Below are positions 18,169 to 26,903 of a stretch of DNA of 64,000 nt, piece by piece (the first letter of the stretch is position 1; each line of letters opens with the position of its first letter). This DNA is from Plebeiibacterium sediminum (GTDB lineage Bacteria > Bacteroidota > Bacteroidia > Bacteroidales > Marinilabiliaceae). The stretch lies in the NCBI RefSeq assembly GCF_026013605.1, contig NZ_JAPDPJ010000033.1, positions 1 to 64,000 on the forward strand. Direction: 5' to 3'. Both the position numbers and the translations under genes were made by a program. The notes under the pieces were generated by a model. It was not told where the DNA came from. It was given only the letters and a program-made list of their open reading frames with translations, and made no database searches.

Positions 18169-19758
18169 CTAATAATCGTCGTTTGATAAATTTGGATTAG
18201 CTGATAATTCTGCACTTGGGATAGGGTAGATGTTGTACTTTTCCTCTACAGCCTTACCATCTTTTACACCACCTTTCCATTGCCAGATATAATTGTCAGA
18301 AGTAAAGCAGTTGAAACGAACTAAATCAGTTCTTCTAACACATTCCCAGTATAATTCTCTGGCTCTTTCATCAAGGAAAAACTTATATGGAATTCCATTT
18401 GTAGTAGCCATTAAATTACTTTCAGTAACCGTTGCTGCATTACGCATAGTTCTTAATTCGTTTACATAACCCAATGCTGTTGACATGTTGGTATTTGAAC
18501 GAGCAGCTGCTTCAGCATACATTAAATAAGCATCTGCCAATCGGAACATTGGGAAATCCGTGTTTACACCATCGCTTGATGTGTTGGTAGCTGCTTCACC
18601 TGCATCATTCAGGTTACTCCATTTTTGTACAAAAAATCCTCCTGTTCTGTCATCTACACCATTATCCATGTATTGACTTTGACCATCGCCATAAAACATC
18701 GCTCTTGAGTCATTATCCATGTCGAATAGCGCAGGAATTTCACCTCTTACTCTGAACATACTCCATGCACTGGCAACACCAACGCTTTCAGCAGCAGGAC
18801 CGTTATCCGTGTCCACTTCACCACACACTAAATAGGTGGTAGCACCCCATGAAAGTACATGTGTAGCATCAACAACAAGAGGATAAATAATTTCATTACC
18901 ACGACCCACTCTTAGGTGGTTGTCAGCATTAAATAATTTGCCATAATCAGCCTCTAATGCATAACCTTCGTCAATTACTTTTTGAGCGTAGATCATACAC
19001 GAATCGTATTTAGCACCCACTTCATAAGTTTCTGCATTTAAATACATGCGCGATAATAGCATCCATGCTGCAGCACGAGGCGCATGACCATATTCGCAAG
19101 CATCAATATCCAACATGTTGTCACTACAATCTTTTAATTCAGTAGTAAGGAAGTTAAATATCTGAGCTGATGTTTTTTCTTCAGGCAGGGTTGAACTACC
19201 AATTACATCTTCGTCAGCAAATGGGATATCATGAAACAAATCCATTGCATGGAAATAAGATAATGCACGAAGAAAACGGGCTTCTTCTTTATATAATCTG
19301 ATAGCATCTTGTTCTTCTGCTGTAAATCCTGAAATTTTAGCCTCAGTACAATTTTTCAAGAACTCATTACAAAGAGAAATTGAGTAATAACAACGATAGT
19401 ACATATCAGCAACCCAAGGGTCGTTGGCATCCCAGGTTAAAAAGGTTAAATCACCAATATTATCACCTTCAATCCAGGTAGAACCCAGTTCATCAGTTCC
19501 AGCCTCCTGTACATTGAAATAACAACGCATATAATCGTAACCATTGTTACTGCTCAGGTCGGCATCACCACCACCTTTTTCTTGTCCGGCAGTTACAAAT
19601 GAAGAGTAACATTTAGCTAAGGCCGAAATATAATTGGCAGGATCCGAATACACCGTTTGCGATGTTTCCTCAATATTTGGATATTGATCTAATTCGCTGG
19701 TGCAAGATGTGTAAATGAGCACATTTACAATAAATAGTATATATAATAATTTCTTCAT
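18169..19758 (-). CDS. susD: SusD/RagB-family glycan-binding lipoprotein
   Basis: The 529-residue lipoprotein (YTSC, Cys19) has the SusD features: the opening LDQYPN, a TPR-like helical region with EEARFLRALSYFHAMDLF, and the C-terminal RNAATV..LDERARELYWECVRRTDLVRF and YPIPSAELSANPNL. SusD caps the SusC barrel and delivers glycan fragments. It lies 17 bp after susC and 15 bp before the SusE-like gene, so they form one transcript. Substrate is inferred as galactan from the neighbouring GH53 and GH2 enzymes. Confidence 0.92.
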   Translation of the reverse strand: MKKLLYILFIVNVLIYTSCTSELDQYPNIEETSQTVYSDPANYISALAKCYSSFVTAGQEKGGGDADLSSNNGYDYMRCYFNVQEAGTDELGSTWIEGDNIGDLTFLTWDANDPWVADMYYRCYYSISLCNEFLKNCTEAKISGFTAEEQDAIRLYKEEARFLRALSYFHAMDLFHDIPFADEDVIGSSTLPEEKTSAQIFNFLTTELKDCSDNMLDIDACEYGHAPRAAAWMLLSRMYLNAETYEVGAKYDSCMIYAQKVIDEGYALEADYGKLFNADNHLRVGRGNEIIYPLVVDATHVLSWGATTYLVCGEVDTDNGPAAESVGVASAWSMFRVRGEIPALFDMDNDSRAMFYGDGQSQYMDNGVDDRTGGFFVQKWSNLNDAGEAATNTSSDGVNTDFPMFRLADAYLMYAEAAARSNTNMSTALGYVNELRTMRNAATVTESNLMATTNGIPYKFFLDERARELYWECVRRTDLVRFNCFTSDNYIWQWKGGVKDGKAVEEKYNIYPIPSAELSANPNLSNDDY

Positions 19759-19775
19759 TTTTAGATCTTTAATAA

Positions 19776-22718
19776 TTAAAAGTCAATACCTAAACTCACA
19801 GAGAAAATTCGTGGACGAGGATAGAATGAATTATCTACACCATTTGAAATCTCCGGATCAACACCAGAATAGTTTGTTATGGTAAATACGTTTTGTACCA
19901 TAGCCGAAATATTCAGGTTAAACATATCTTTCACTTTACCAAAATTGTAGTTTAATGAAAGGTTATCCATTTTTAAGAATGAAGCATTTTCTACGTAGTA
20001 ATCAGATAGATATTGTCTGCTTTGAAAGCCGGTCTCTAAATAACTTTTATGCAGGTTGTTCAACTGATAAGCATTGTACGACATAGTTCCGAAAGCACCA
20101 GCATTCATAGCCATTCCGTTGTATGCATAGTTTCCGATATATGAACGAAGACTGGTACTTAAGCTCCACTTTTTATAACGTACAGATGTACTGAATCCAA
20201 GTATGTAATCAGGAGAAGGAGAGTGGTATCTGTATAAATCGGCAGTATTGATATTGCCATCATTGTTAATATCTGCATAAGCGCCCTCAATTGGTTTACC
20301 ATCTTCGGTATAAAGTTGATGGTGAACATAGAACATATAAGGCGCATATCCTTCTGTTAGCACCTGGAAGTGATAACTATCGATAGTAGGACCAACGGAT
20401 GTATTGGTAATTTCAGTTCCCGGAATGATAGAAAGGTTTTTAATGGTTTGCTTTTGCCATGTAGCATTAAAGCTCATATCCCAGCCCCATGTTTCATTAT
20501 CAACAGGAGTAAGGTTTAAAGAAACTTCAATACCCTCACTATCCACATTACCTACGTTAGTCAAGATGTTCTTGTCGAAGTTAGTACCTGCAGGTGAAGG
20601 AACCGTTGCTAAAAGATCTTCAGTTTTACGAGTGTAATACTCAACAGAACCAGAAATGCGGTTGTTTAAAAATCCAAAGTCAATACCGTAGTTGTAGGCC
20701 TTTGTTGTTTCCCATTTTAAATCAGAAATATAAGCCTCTGGTCGATAAGTGTTGATGGCATCAGATCCAAAAATATACTGAGCACCTAACTGGCTAATGG
20801 TGTAAACAGGTAAGTAGTTGTAGTTTCCAATGCCTTCCTGCTGACCGGTAATACCGTAACTGGCTCTTAATTTTAAGTTCGATAAAGCTTCAACTCCAGC
20901 TAAAAAGGACTCTTCAGAAAGTCTCCATGCTAATGCTAAAGAAGGGAAAGTACCCCAACGGTTATCATCGCTAAAACGAGAAGTACCATCCTGACGGATT
21001 GTAGCCGTTAGCATATACTTAGATTTCAAGTTGTAGTTTAATCTTCCATAGTAAGAGATTAATGAGTGACGTTGATCATCAGCAGCTACAGAGCTTTGAG
21101 AAACACCTAATGTATTATAAGTTTCGTAAGCATTGGTTGTACTTTTCCAATATTGATAATCGTAACCTAAAGTAAAATCAATGTTACTGTTAATATTTTC
21201 AAGCTGCTTTTTATAATTCAAATAGGTTGTTAATAGTTTGTTCTCTTTCTTTTGAGGTCCGTAAGAGTAATCACGACCATCACTTAAATAATACTGTGCA
21301 GCTGTTGCTGGCACATAGATATTTCCTTCACCTTCGGCATAATCATAACCTAGGGTAGCATGTAAACGCAAGTCGGGTAAAAAGTGCAGTTTGTAATCCA
21401 CATCCATATTACCAATAATTCTGTTTACAGTACTGGTTGAATGATATTGCTCTAACATTCCCAATGGATTTAAAACAGCACCATTTACAGGATTACCTTC
21501 ATCATCAATAGCTTCGTAATATCCACCAAAATCATCGTTTCCAGAGTAAACAGGTAGTGTAGGGTTAAATGTTGTAGCACCCCAGATTGCACTGGTATTG
21601 GCAAAAGTATTTTTGTTGTAAGAACCCTTAACACCTAAATTTACTTTTAAGTGATCATCAAAGAAACTAGGAGACACAGATAAGTTTCCTGTAGATCTTT
21701 TCATGTTGTCGGTTCTTAAAATACCATCCTGATCGTAGTAACCAATCGACACACGGTAAGGAACATTAGCAACAGCACCTGATATACTTAAGTTGTTATC
21801 AGAACCAAAAGCAGGTTTAAAAACTTCATCATTCCAGTTGGTATTCTCAGATCCAAGAATGGCAATCTGTTCTTCTGAACCTTCCGTTTGAACCAGGTTA
21901 TGGAACTGAGATGTAGATAACATATCCGCTAACTTGGTTTTAACCTGAATAGAATTGTTGGTTGAAAAGCTAATCTTCATCTTATCCTGAGATCCTTTTT
22001 TTGTAGTGATGATAATTACACCATTTGAAGCTCTTGAACCATAGATCGCAGTAGAAGAGGCATCTTTTAAAACAGTCATGCTTTCAATATCGCTTGGGTT
22101 AATCAAGCTTAAAAAGTTGTTGCTGTTACCACTGATACCACCAGCTTCCAAAGGCACACCATCCAACACAATTAAAGGATCGTTACTGGCATTCAGCGAT
22201 GCTCCACCACGAATACGGATGGTACTACCACTTGACGGAGATCCACTACCAGAAGTAATCTGAACTCCGGATACTTTACCGTTGATTAACTGTGCAGGAG
22301 AACTAACTGTACCCTGGTTAAAATCTTTAGCAGATACATTAGAAACAGCACCTGTTAAATCCCCTTTTTTCTGCTGTCCGTATCCAACAACAACAACCTC
22401 GTCCATATTTACAATATCAGATTGCAGGTATATTGTAGTACTTGCAGCATTAGCTAATGGTAACTCCTGAGTTTGATATCCAATAAAGGAAAACAATAAT
22501 GTTTCACTTGTGCTGGCTTCAATTCTATAGTCGCCATTAAAATCTGTAATAACACCCCTTTGAGTTCCTTTAACAACAACAGTAACTCCGGGAATAGGCT
22601 CTTTTGTTTTGCCATCCAAAACAGATCCTGATATTTGGGTCTGTTGTGCATTTATTCCTGCTCCCAGACTACAAAACAGAATCATTAAGGCCAACCTTAT
22701 TTTAATACTGATTTTCAT
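19776..22718 (-). CDS. susC: SusC/RagA-family TonB-dependent transporter
   Basis: The 980-residue outer-membrane transporter has a signal peptide (MKISIKIRLALMILFCSLGAGINA), a carboxypeptidase-regulatory-like domain (VLDGKTKEPIPGVTVVVKGT to ~residue 100), a TonB contact and plug region (VVVGYGQQKKGDLTGAVSNV, SGVQITSGSG, LKDASSTAIYGSRASNGVI) and a beta barrel ending PRPRIFSVSLGIDF with the usual terminal aromatic residue. It imports oligosaccharides with energy from TonB. Upstream neighbour is the GH2 gene, 95 bp away; susD follows. No N-terminal anti-sigma-interacting extension is present, consistent with HTCS control. Confidence 0.93.
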   Translation of the reverse strand: MKISIKIRLALMILFCSLGAGINAQQTQISGSVLDGKTKEPIPGVTVVVKGTQRGVITDFNGDYRIEASTSETLLFSFIGYQTQELPLANAASTTIYLQSDIVNMDEVVVVGYGQQKKGDLTGAVSNVSAKDFNQGTVSSPAQLINGKVSGVQITSGSGSPSSGSTIRIRGGASLNASNDPLIVLDGVPLEAGGISGNSNNFLSLINPSDIESMTVLKDASSTAIYGSRASNGVIIITTKKGSQDKMKISFSTNNSIQVKTKLADMLSTSQFHNLVQTEGSEEQIAILGSENTNWNDEVFKPAFGSDNNLSISGAVANVPYRVSIGYYDQDGILRTDNMKRSTGNLSVSPSFFDDHLKVNLGVKGSYNKNTFANTSAIWGATTFNPTLPVYSGNDDFGGYYEAIDDEGNPVNGAVLNPLGMLEQYHSTSTVNRIIGNMDVDYKLHFLPDLRLHATLGYDYAEGEGNIYVPATAAQYYLSDGRDYSYGPQKKENKLLTTYLNYKKQLENINSNIDFTLGYDYQYWKSTTNAYETYNTLGVSQSSVAADDQRHSLISYYGRLNYNLKSKYMLTATIRQDGTSRFSDDNRWGTFPSLALAWRLSEESFLAGVEALSNLKLRASYGITGQQEGIGNYNYLPVYTISQLGAQYIFGSDAINTYRPEAYISDLKWETTKAYNYGIDFGFLNNRISGSVEYYTRKTEDLLATVPSPAGTNFDKNILTNVGNVDSEGIEVSLNLTPVDNETWGWDMSFNATWQKQTIKNLSIIPGTEITNTSVGPTIDSYHFQVLTEGYAPYMFYVHHQLYTEDGKPIEGAYADINNDGNINTADLYRYHSPSPDYILGFSTSVRYKKWSLSTSLRSYIGNYAYNGMAMNAGAFGTMSYNAYQLNNLHKSYLETGFQSRQYLSDYYVENASFLKMDNLSLNYNFGKVKDMFNLNISAMVQNVFTITNYSGVDPEISNGVDNSFYPRPRIFSVSLGIDF

Positions 22719-22813
22719 ATGTATATATTCTTTGATTAAATAAAATAGTAATGATTAACACTGATTTGAATACTTCGTTTTTCCTTTTTTAATGAATTGA
22801 TTTTCATGCTTTT

Positions 22814-25192
22814 TTATTCTATTGTAACTTCGAAGGTTCCGGATTCAAGACCTTCGGAAGATGCTGTAATATTTATGCTGCCTTTATTTTCTCCTGCTTT
22901 TAATAAGATGGTTGCAATACCTGCTTCTGCATTTATAGGGTTTGAACCAATCAGTTCTGCGTCGCCGGAAATCGTATATTTTATGCTATTTTCAGCCAAA
23001 GGATTAATGGTTCCATTTTCATCCACTATGGCTGCATATACAAATACCATATCGTTACATCCACTCTGAAGCTTTTTGCCGCTTTCATCCATCCATAATT
23101 TGATTGATTTAGCATCGCCTGGGGTTTTTTGAATGGCTTGGGCAACCTCTTTCCCATTTACATAACCTTTCGCTTCAATTTGTCCGGGAGTAAATGCTTC
23201 CAGTTGAAAAGTAAAAGGCGGATGCGCTAAATGGGTACTGTTTCTGTCCTGATCGGGCTTTTGTTTGCCCACGCTTTTGTTGTTTACAAATAGCTCCACT
23301 TCTTCACAATTACTGTACACTTTAATGTTTAAGAATGAGGGATCATTGTAGTAGTTTGCAATAGCAACCATAGGTTGAGCAAAATCTTTTATAGATGATT
23401 CCCCAATGTTTGCCTGACTTTGATAAAAGTAGAATGCAAACTTAGGTAAGCGGAAAATATCCATGATGCCCGATGCTTCCAGGTCGTTGGTATAACCACG
23501 GTTGTAATCGTACATTAACCAGTTGGCATCACCAATAGCATTACCTTGTAAATTGCTGTTGTGTGATTCCTGGTAGTTTAAGGCTTGCTGAGCCAAACGT
23601 TTTTGTCCATAAGCTCTTAATTGGCGTGATGTACGTTCTTCATCTGATAAATCGTTAAAAGCCTTCTGATTGAAACCTGCATTCTGTGCGTAGTATTCCC
23701 AATCTCCATATTCAGCAATAAATAAAGGGGTGTCTTTTTTGTAATCGTTCCAGTAAACAGGAGGTTTAGCATGCTGGCGGGCAGGAATAAATAGGTCGTA
23801 AGCATAATCTAACCATCCACTGGTGTAAACATTTGCTCCCGGATACTCTTCATGAACCGCCTGATGCGATTTTTCCATAAACGCATCGGTCATTGATGAT
23901 TCATTTAATGAAGCTTCCCAAATAATTACAGAAGGGTGGTTACGATCCACACGAACCATTCTTCTTACATCTTTAATGGCATTATCCTGAAATTCGTCAT
24001 TACCAAAAAATTGCCATCCGGGAATAGCATCCATCACCAAAATCCCCAACTCATCGCAAGCATTAATAAACGACTGGCTTTGTGGGTAATGCGAAAGACG
24101 AACAAAGTTAAAACCGGCTTGCTTAATTTTATAAGCATCACGAAAGTTGGCATTATCAGAAAGTGCATAACCAACATAAGGATATTCCTGATGTCTGTTT
24201 GTACCTCTTAATTTTAATTTCTCACCGTTAATCTTGAACCCTTCTTTCGCTGTTATTTCAAAAGATCTGATTCCGATATTTAAAGATCTTTGGTCAACAG
24301 CCTGCCCATTGGAAATGGTTTTTACAACAAGTTTATACAATGAAGGTGAATTAGGAGACCACAGTTCCGGATTTTCAATTTCTAGTTTATTGTTAACAAC
24401 ACTTGTAGAGTTGGCGTCAATTGATTGTTCCGGAGAAGTGACAGATTGAATAAAATGATCACCGTGATACAATTCTGTCTGAATTTTAATGCTTTGGTCT
24501 TTTGAATCATCATTTTTCATGTCCACAGCTACATTTATAGCTGCTGCTTTTTTACTTACGTTTTCATAGGTAACAAAAACACCACCTGCAGCTACATGAT
24601 CCACTTCAAATTCGTTAGAAATGTGCAATGGATCTTTTACATATAACCATACATTTCTGTAAATTCCACTGTAAAAGTTAAAATCCAAAACATCGATAGC
24701 TTTTCCTGGTGGTACCAAAGGATTGTTCTCGTTGTTCAGTTTTACAATCAGACAGTTTTCAGCTTTCGTTGATACTTCATTGGTTATATCAACATAAAAA
24801 GGCAGGTATCCCCCAAAATGCTTTTTCAGTAATTTACCATTTAGATATACTTCGGCAACCTGCATGGCTCCTTCAAAGTAAAAGCCAAGGTGTTTATTGG
24901 TAAATTCTTTAGCTATGGTAAAATTCTTTTTATAGTAGCATGTACCTTGCCATTGATCTCCTTTAATTACCAAAGGTTCAATCTGAGCGGTATGTGGCAG
25001 GGAGATTTTTTCCCATTGAATAGATTTTGACTGAGCAAGTTCTGAAATATCAGAATCTACGTCTTTAATAAACTCCCATCCTTTGTTAAAGGAATTTTTT
25101 CCAGGCACGTATGAATCCGTTTTATTGTTTGCACACGACCATAAGCCAATTTGGATGGCCAGGAGTAATAGTAGTTTTAAACTGTTTCGCAT
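22814..25192 (-). CDS. GH2-family beta-galactosidase, lipoprotein
   Basis: I choose the ATG at 25192 because it begins a clean lipoprotein signal (MRNSLKLLLLLAIQIGLWSC, Cys20); the frame is open ten codons further upstream. The 792-residue protein shows the GH2 layout: sugar-binding domain (QWQGTCYYKKNF.., GVFVTYEN), immunoglobulin-like domain, TIM barrel (RGTNRHQEYPYVGYAL; acid/base Glu431 in WEASLNESS; nucleophile Glu494 in FIAEYGDW) and C-terminal Ig-like modules. It probably removes terminal beta-galactose from the galactan fragments. GH2 also includes mannosidases and glucuronidases; the GH53 context favours galactosidase. Confidence 0.85.
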   Translation of the reverse strand: MRNSLKLLLLLAIQIGLWSCANNKTDSYVPGKNSFNKGWEFIKDVDSDISELAQSKSIQWEKISLPHTAQIEPLVIKGDQWQGTCYYKKNFTIAKEFTNKHLGFYFEGAMQVAEVYLNGKLLKKHFGGYLPFYVDITNEVSTKAENCLIVKLNNENNPLVPPGKAIDVLDFNFYSGIYRNVWLYVKDPLHISNEFEVDHVAAGGVFVTYENVSKKAAAINVAVDMKNDDSKDQSIKIQTELYHGDHFIQSVTSPEQSIDANSTSVVNNKLEIENPELWSPNSPSLYKLVVKTISNGQAVDQRSLNIGIRSFEITAKEGFKINGEKLKLRGTNRHQEYPYVGYALSDNANFRDAYKIKQAGFNFVRLSHYPQSQSFINACDELGILVMDAIPGWQFFGNDEFQDNAIKDVRRMVRVDRNHPSVIIWEASLNESSMTDAFMEKSHQAVHEEYPGANVYTSGWLDYAYDLFIPARQHAKPPVYWNDYKKDTPLFIAEYGDWEYYAQNAGFNQKAFNDLSDEERTSRQLRAYGQKRLAQQALNYQESHNSNLQGNAIGDANWLMYDYNRGYTNDLEASGIMDIFRLPKFAFYFYQSQANIGESSIKDFAQPMVAIANYYNDPSFLNIKVYSNCEEVELFVNNKSVGKQKPDQDRNSTHLAHPPFTFQLEAFTPGQIEAKGYVNGKEVAQAIQKTPGDAKSIKLWMDESGKKLQSGCNDMVFVYAAIVDENGTINPLAENSIKYTISGDAELIGSNPINAEAGIATILLKAGENKGSINITASSEGLESGTFEVTIE

Positions 25193-25350
25193 TTGTATAT
25201 AAATGTTTGTAATGTCAATCAAGAGTTATAAATGACCACAAAGACACTGAAGCACTGAGTTTTTTATTGTTTTATTATGAATTCATTAAATCCGCAAAGA
25301 TTTACCCCTGTGAACTCTTTGTAATGTATTTTACATTGATGAGGCAAGAT

Positions 25351-25377
25351 CCCTCCTGAACGGGATATTCAGGAGGG
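25351..25377 (-). promoter_or_regulatory. Strong hairpin between the GH53 and GH2 genes
   Basis: A perfect 10-bp GC-rich stem CCCTCCTGAA / TTCAGGAGGG with a 7-nt loop lies in the 226-bp gap after the first operon gene. No T-run follows on either side, so it may protect or process the mRNA, or be a dispersed palindrome, rather than terminate. Confidence 0.6.
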
Positions 25378-25418
25378 TGGCTGAGAATTCTGTTATCTTG
25401 CTTTATATTCTAAATGAT

Positions 25419-26585
25419 CTATTCTATTGATAAATAATTGATGGCATCAGTAGCATTACCATCATAATCAAAGAGGGTTGTGTTTTCCCATGCGGAACCA
25501 TGTCCCCACAAATCTTTCATGTCAGAAGAAATCCAGGCAGGTTCCCAATACATAACCCCTTTAGCACCTGCCTGGATCATATTGTTAGTAAGGTCAGTTA
25601 AAAATTTCTTTTGTCCTTCAATACTTACAGGGTAACCCTCAATCATACTATCTTCTCCAAAAATATTTTTGTAGTCATCACCTTGCTCCGATGTATAAGG
25701 GTAGCCGGTTTCAAGTACCACAATATCTTTGTTTATTTCGTTTTTCAGTTTATTTACAACAGCAGGTAAATCATTAAATGAAATATCTTTATGCCAGTGT
25801 GGATAGTATGAGAATCCTGCTACATCAAAATCCGTAACGTTTGCTTTGTTAATGATTCCTTTAAACCACCAGTCTAGGTTAATGGGATCAGCAACATGTA
25901 AGGCAATTATTGTTTTGATTCCACCTTCTGCATCTATGTTTCTTACCGCTTTGATACCAGCATTTAATACTTTTCCAAAGTTTTCCCAGTTTTCATCGCA
26001 AACAGAAAGTTTAGGAAATGAGTCCTGAGTTTCAGTAATCATCATTCCACAATTGGTTTCATTTCCAATCTGAACCATTTCTGGTAGCAGATCATCCTTT
26101 TTTAAACTGCTTAAAACACCATATGTATAGTTGTATAAGCTATCGCATAAAATATTTATATCTTCAATGTTTTCCCATGCCTTCGGAGCTTTCTGGTGCG
26201 ACGGATCTGCCCAAACATCTGAATAATGAAAATCCAGATTAACAGCCATACCTAAATCTTTAGCTCTTTTAATGGATTTTTTAATATCATTTAGTCCACT
26301 ATATAAAGGTGTGTCTTTTCCATAAACATCATAAGTCCAATCCGGATTATTCCAAATCCTTAATCTAACAATATTGGCACCTTTATCTCTGAATAGCTCA
26401 AAGCAATCAACTGGCTTTCCGTTTTCTTTATATACACCCCCATGATCTTCCACCTGATTAACGTACGATAAATCAACTCCCATCATAAACTCGCTAATAG
26501 GCTTTACTTTTTTTGTACAACTAGTACCTATTAACAGCGTGGCTGAAAAAACTAAAGCTATTTTATAAAGCGTTCTTTTTATCAT
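25419..26585 (-). CDS. GH53 endo-beta-1,4-galactanase lipoprotein (second copy)
   Basis: First gene of the operon, divergent from the HTCS regulator. The 388-residue product has a lipobox LIGTSC (Cys23) and a GH53 barrel: FMMGVDLSYVNQVED, NIVRLRIWNNP, NLDFHYSDVWADPSHQ, acid/base Glu176 in VQIGNETNCG, nucleophile Glu292 in VVLETGYPYT, then MYWEPAW. It has inserts absent from the other GH53 of this locus and is not a recent duplicate. One of the two may work at the surface on long chains and the other on shorter imported fragments; the sequence does not settle which. Confidence 0.9.
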   Translation of the reverse strand: MIKRTLYKIALVFSATLLIGTSCTKKVKPISEFMMGVDLSYVNQVEDHGGVYKENGKPVDCFELFRDKGANIVRLRIWNNPDWTYDVYGKDTPLYSGLNDIKKSIKRAKDLGMAVNLDFHYSDVWADPSHQKAPKAWENIEDINILCDSLYNYTYGVLSSLKKDDLLPEMVQIGNETNCGMMITETQDSFPKLSVCDENWENFGKVLNAGIKAVRNIDAEGGIKTIIALHVADPINLDWWFKGIINKANVTDFDVAGFSYYPHWHKDISFNDLPAVVNKLKNEINKDIVVLETGYPYTSEQGDDYKNIFGEDSMIEGYPVSIEGQKKFLTDLTNNMIQAGAKGVMYWEPAWISSDMKDLWGHGSAWENTTLFDYDGNATDAINYLSIE

Positions 26586-26903
26586 CTTTTACAATTGTTA
26601 TAGTGTGTCTTAATTTCTATCACCAAAAGTAAATAAGTGTTAATTTTGTTGCTTTTTCGTAGCTTACGAATAGTTGTTTAAATCTTACATTTTAATTGGT
26701 GAGTATTTGAAAGCCTTATGCAGTATGCTTTCTGTAAGTTAGGTCTGTTTGTTTGTATCTTACCAATGTTGTTTTAAATCATACAAAACAGATACGCATC
26801 ATAAAAAATAAATATCTTTAATTTAAATCTTACATTTTAGATTTAAAGTGGAGAGACGATTAACAAATATTAAAGAGAATTGATAGCTTTTGTATTAAAG
26901 AAT
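26586..26903. promoter_or_regulatory. Divergent control region with repeated ATCTTAC boxes
   Basis: This gap lies between the first operon gene and the HTCS gene. An 18-bp sequence, TTTAAATCTTACATTTTA, occurs exactly twice in the same orientation (26677-26694 and 26822-26839). Its core ATCTTAC also occurs at 26757, and a variant ATCATAC 21 bp later at 26778. These repeats are good candidates for sites bound by the AraC domain of the regulator. Confidence 0.5.
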
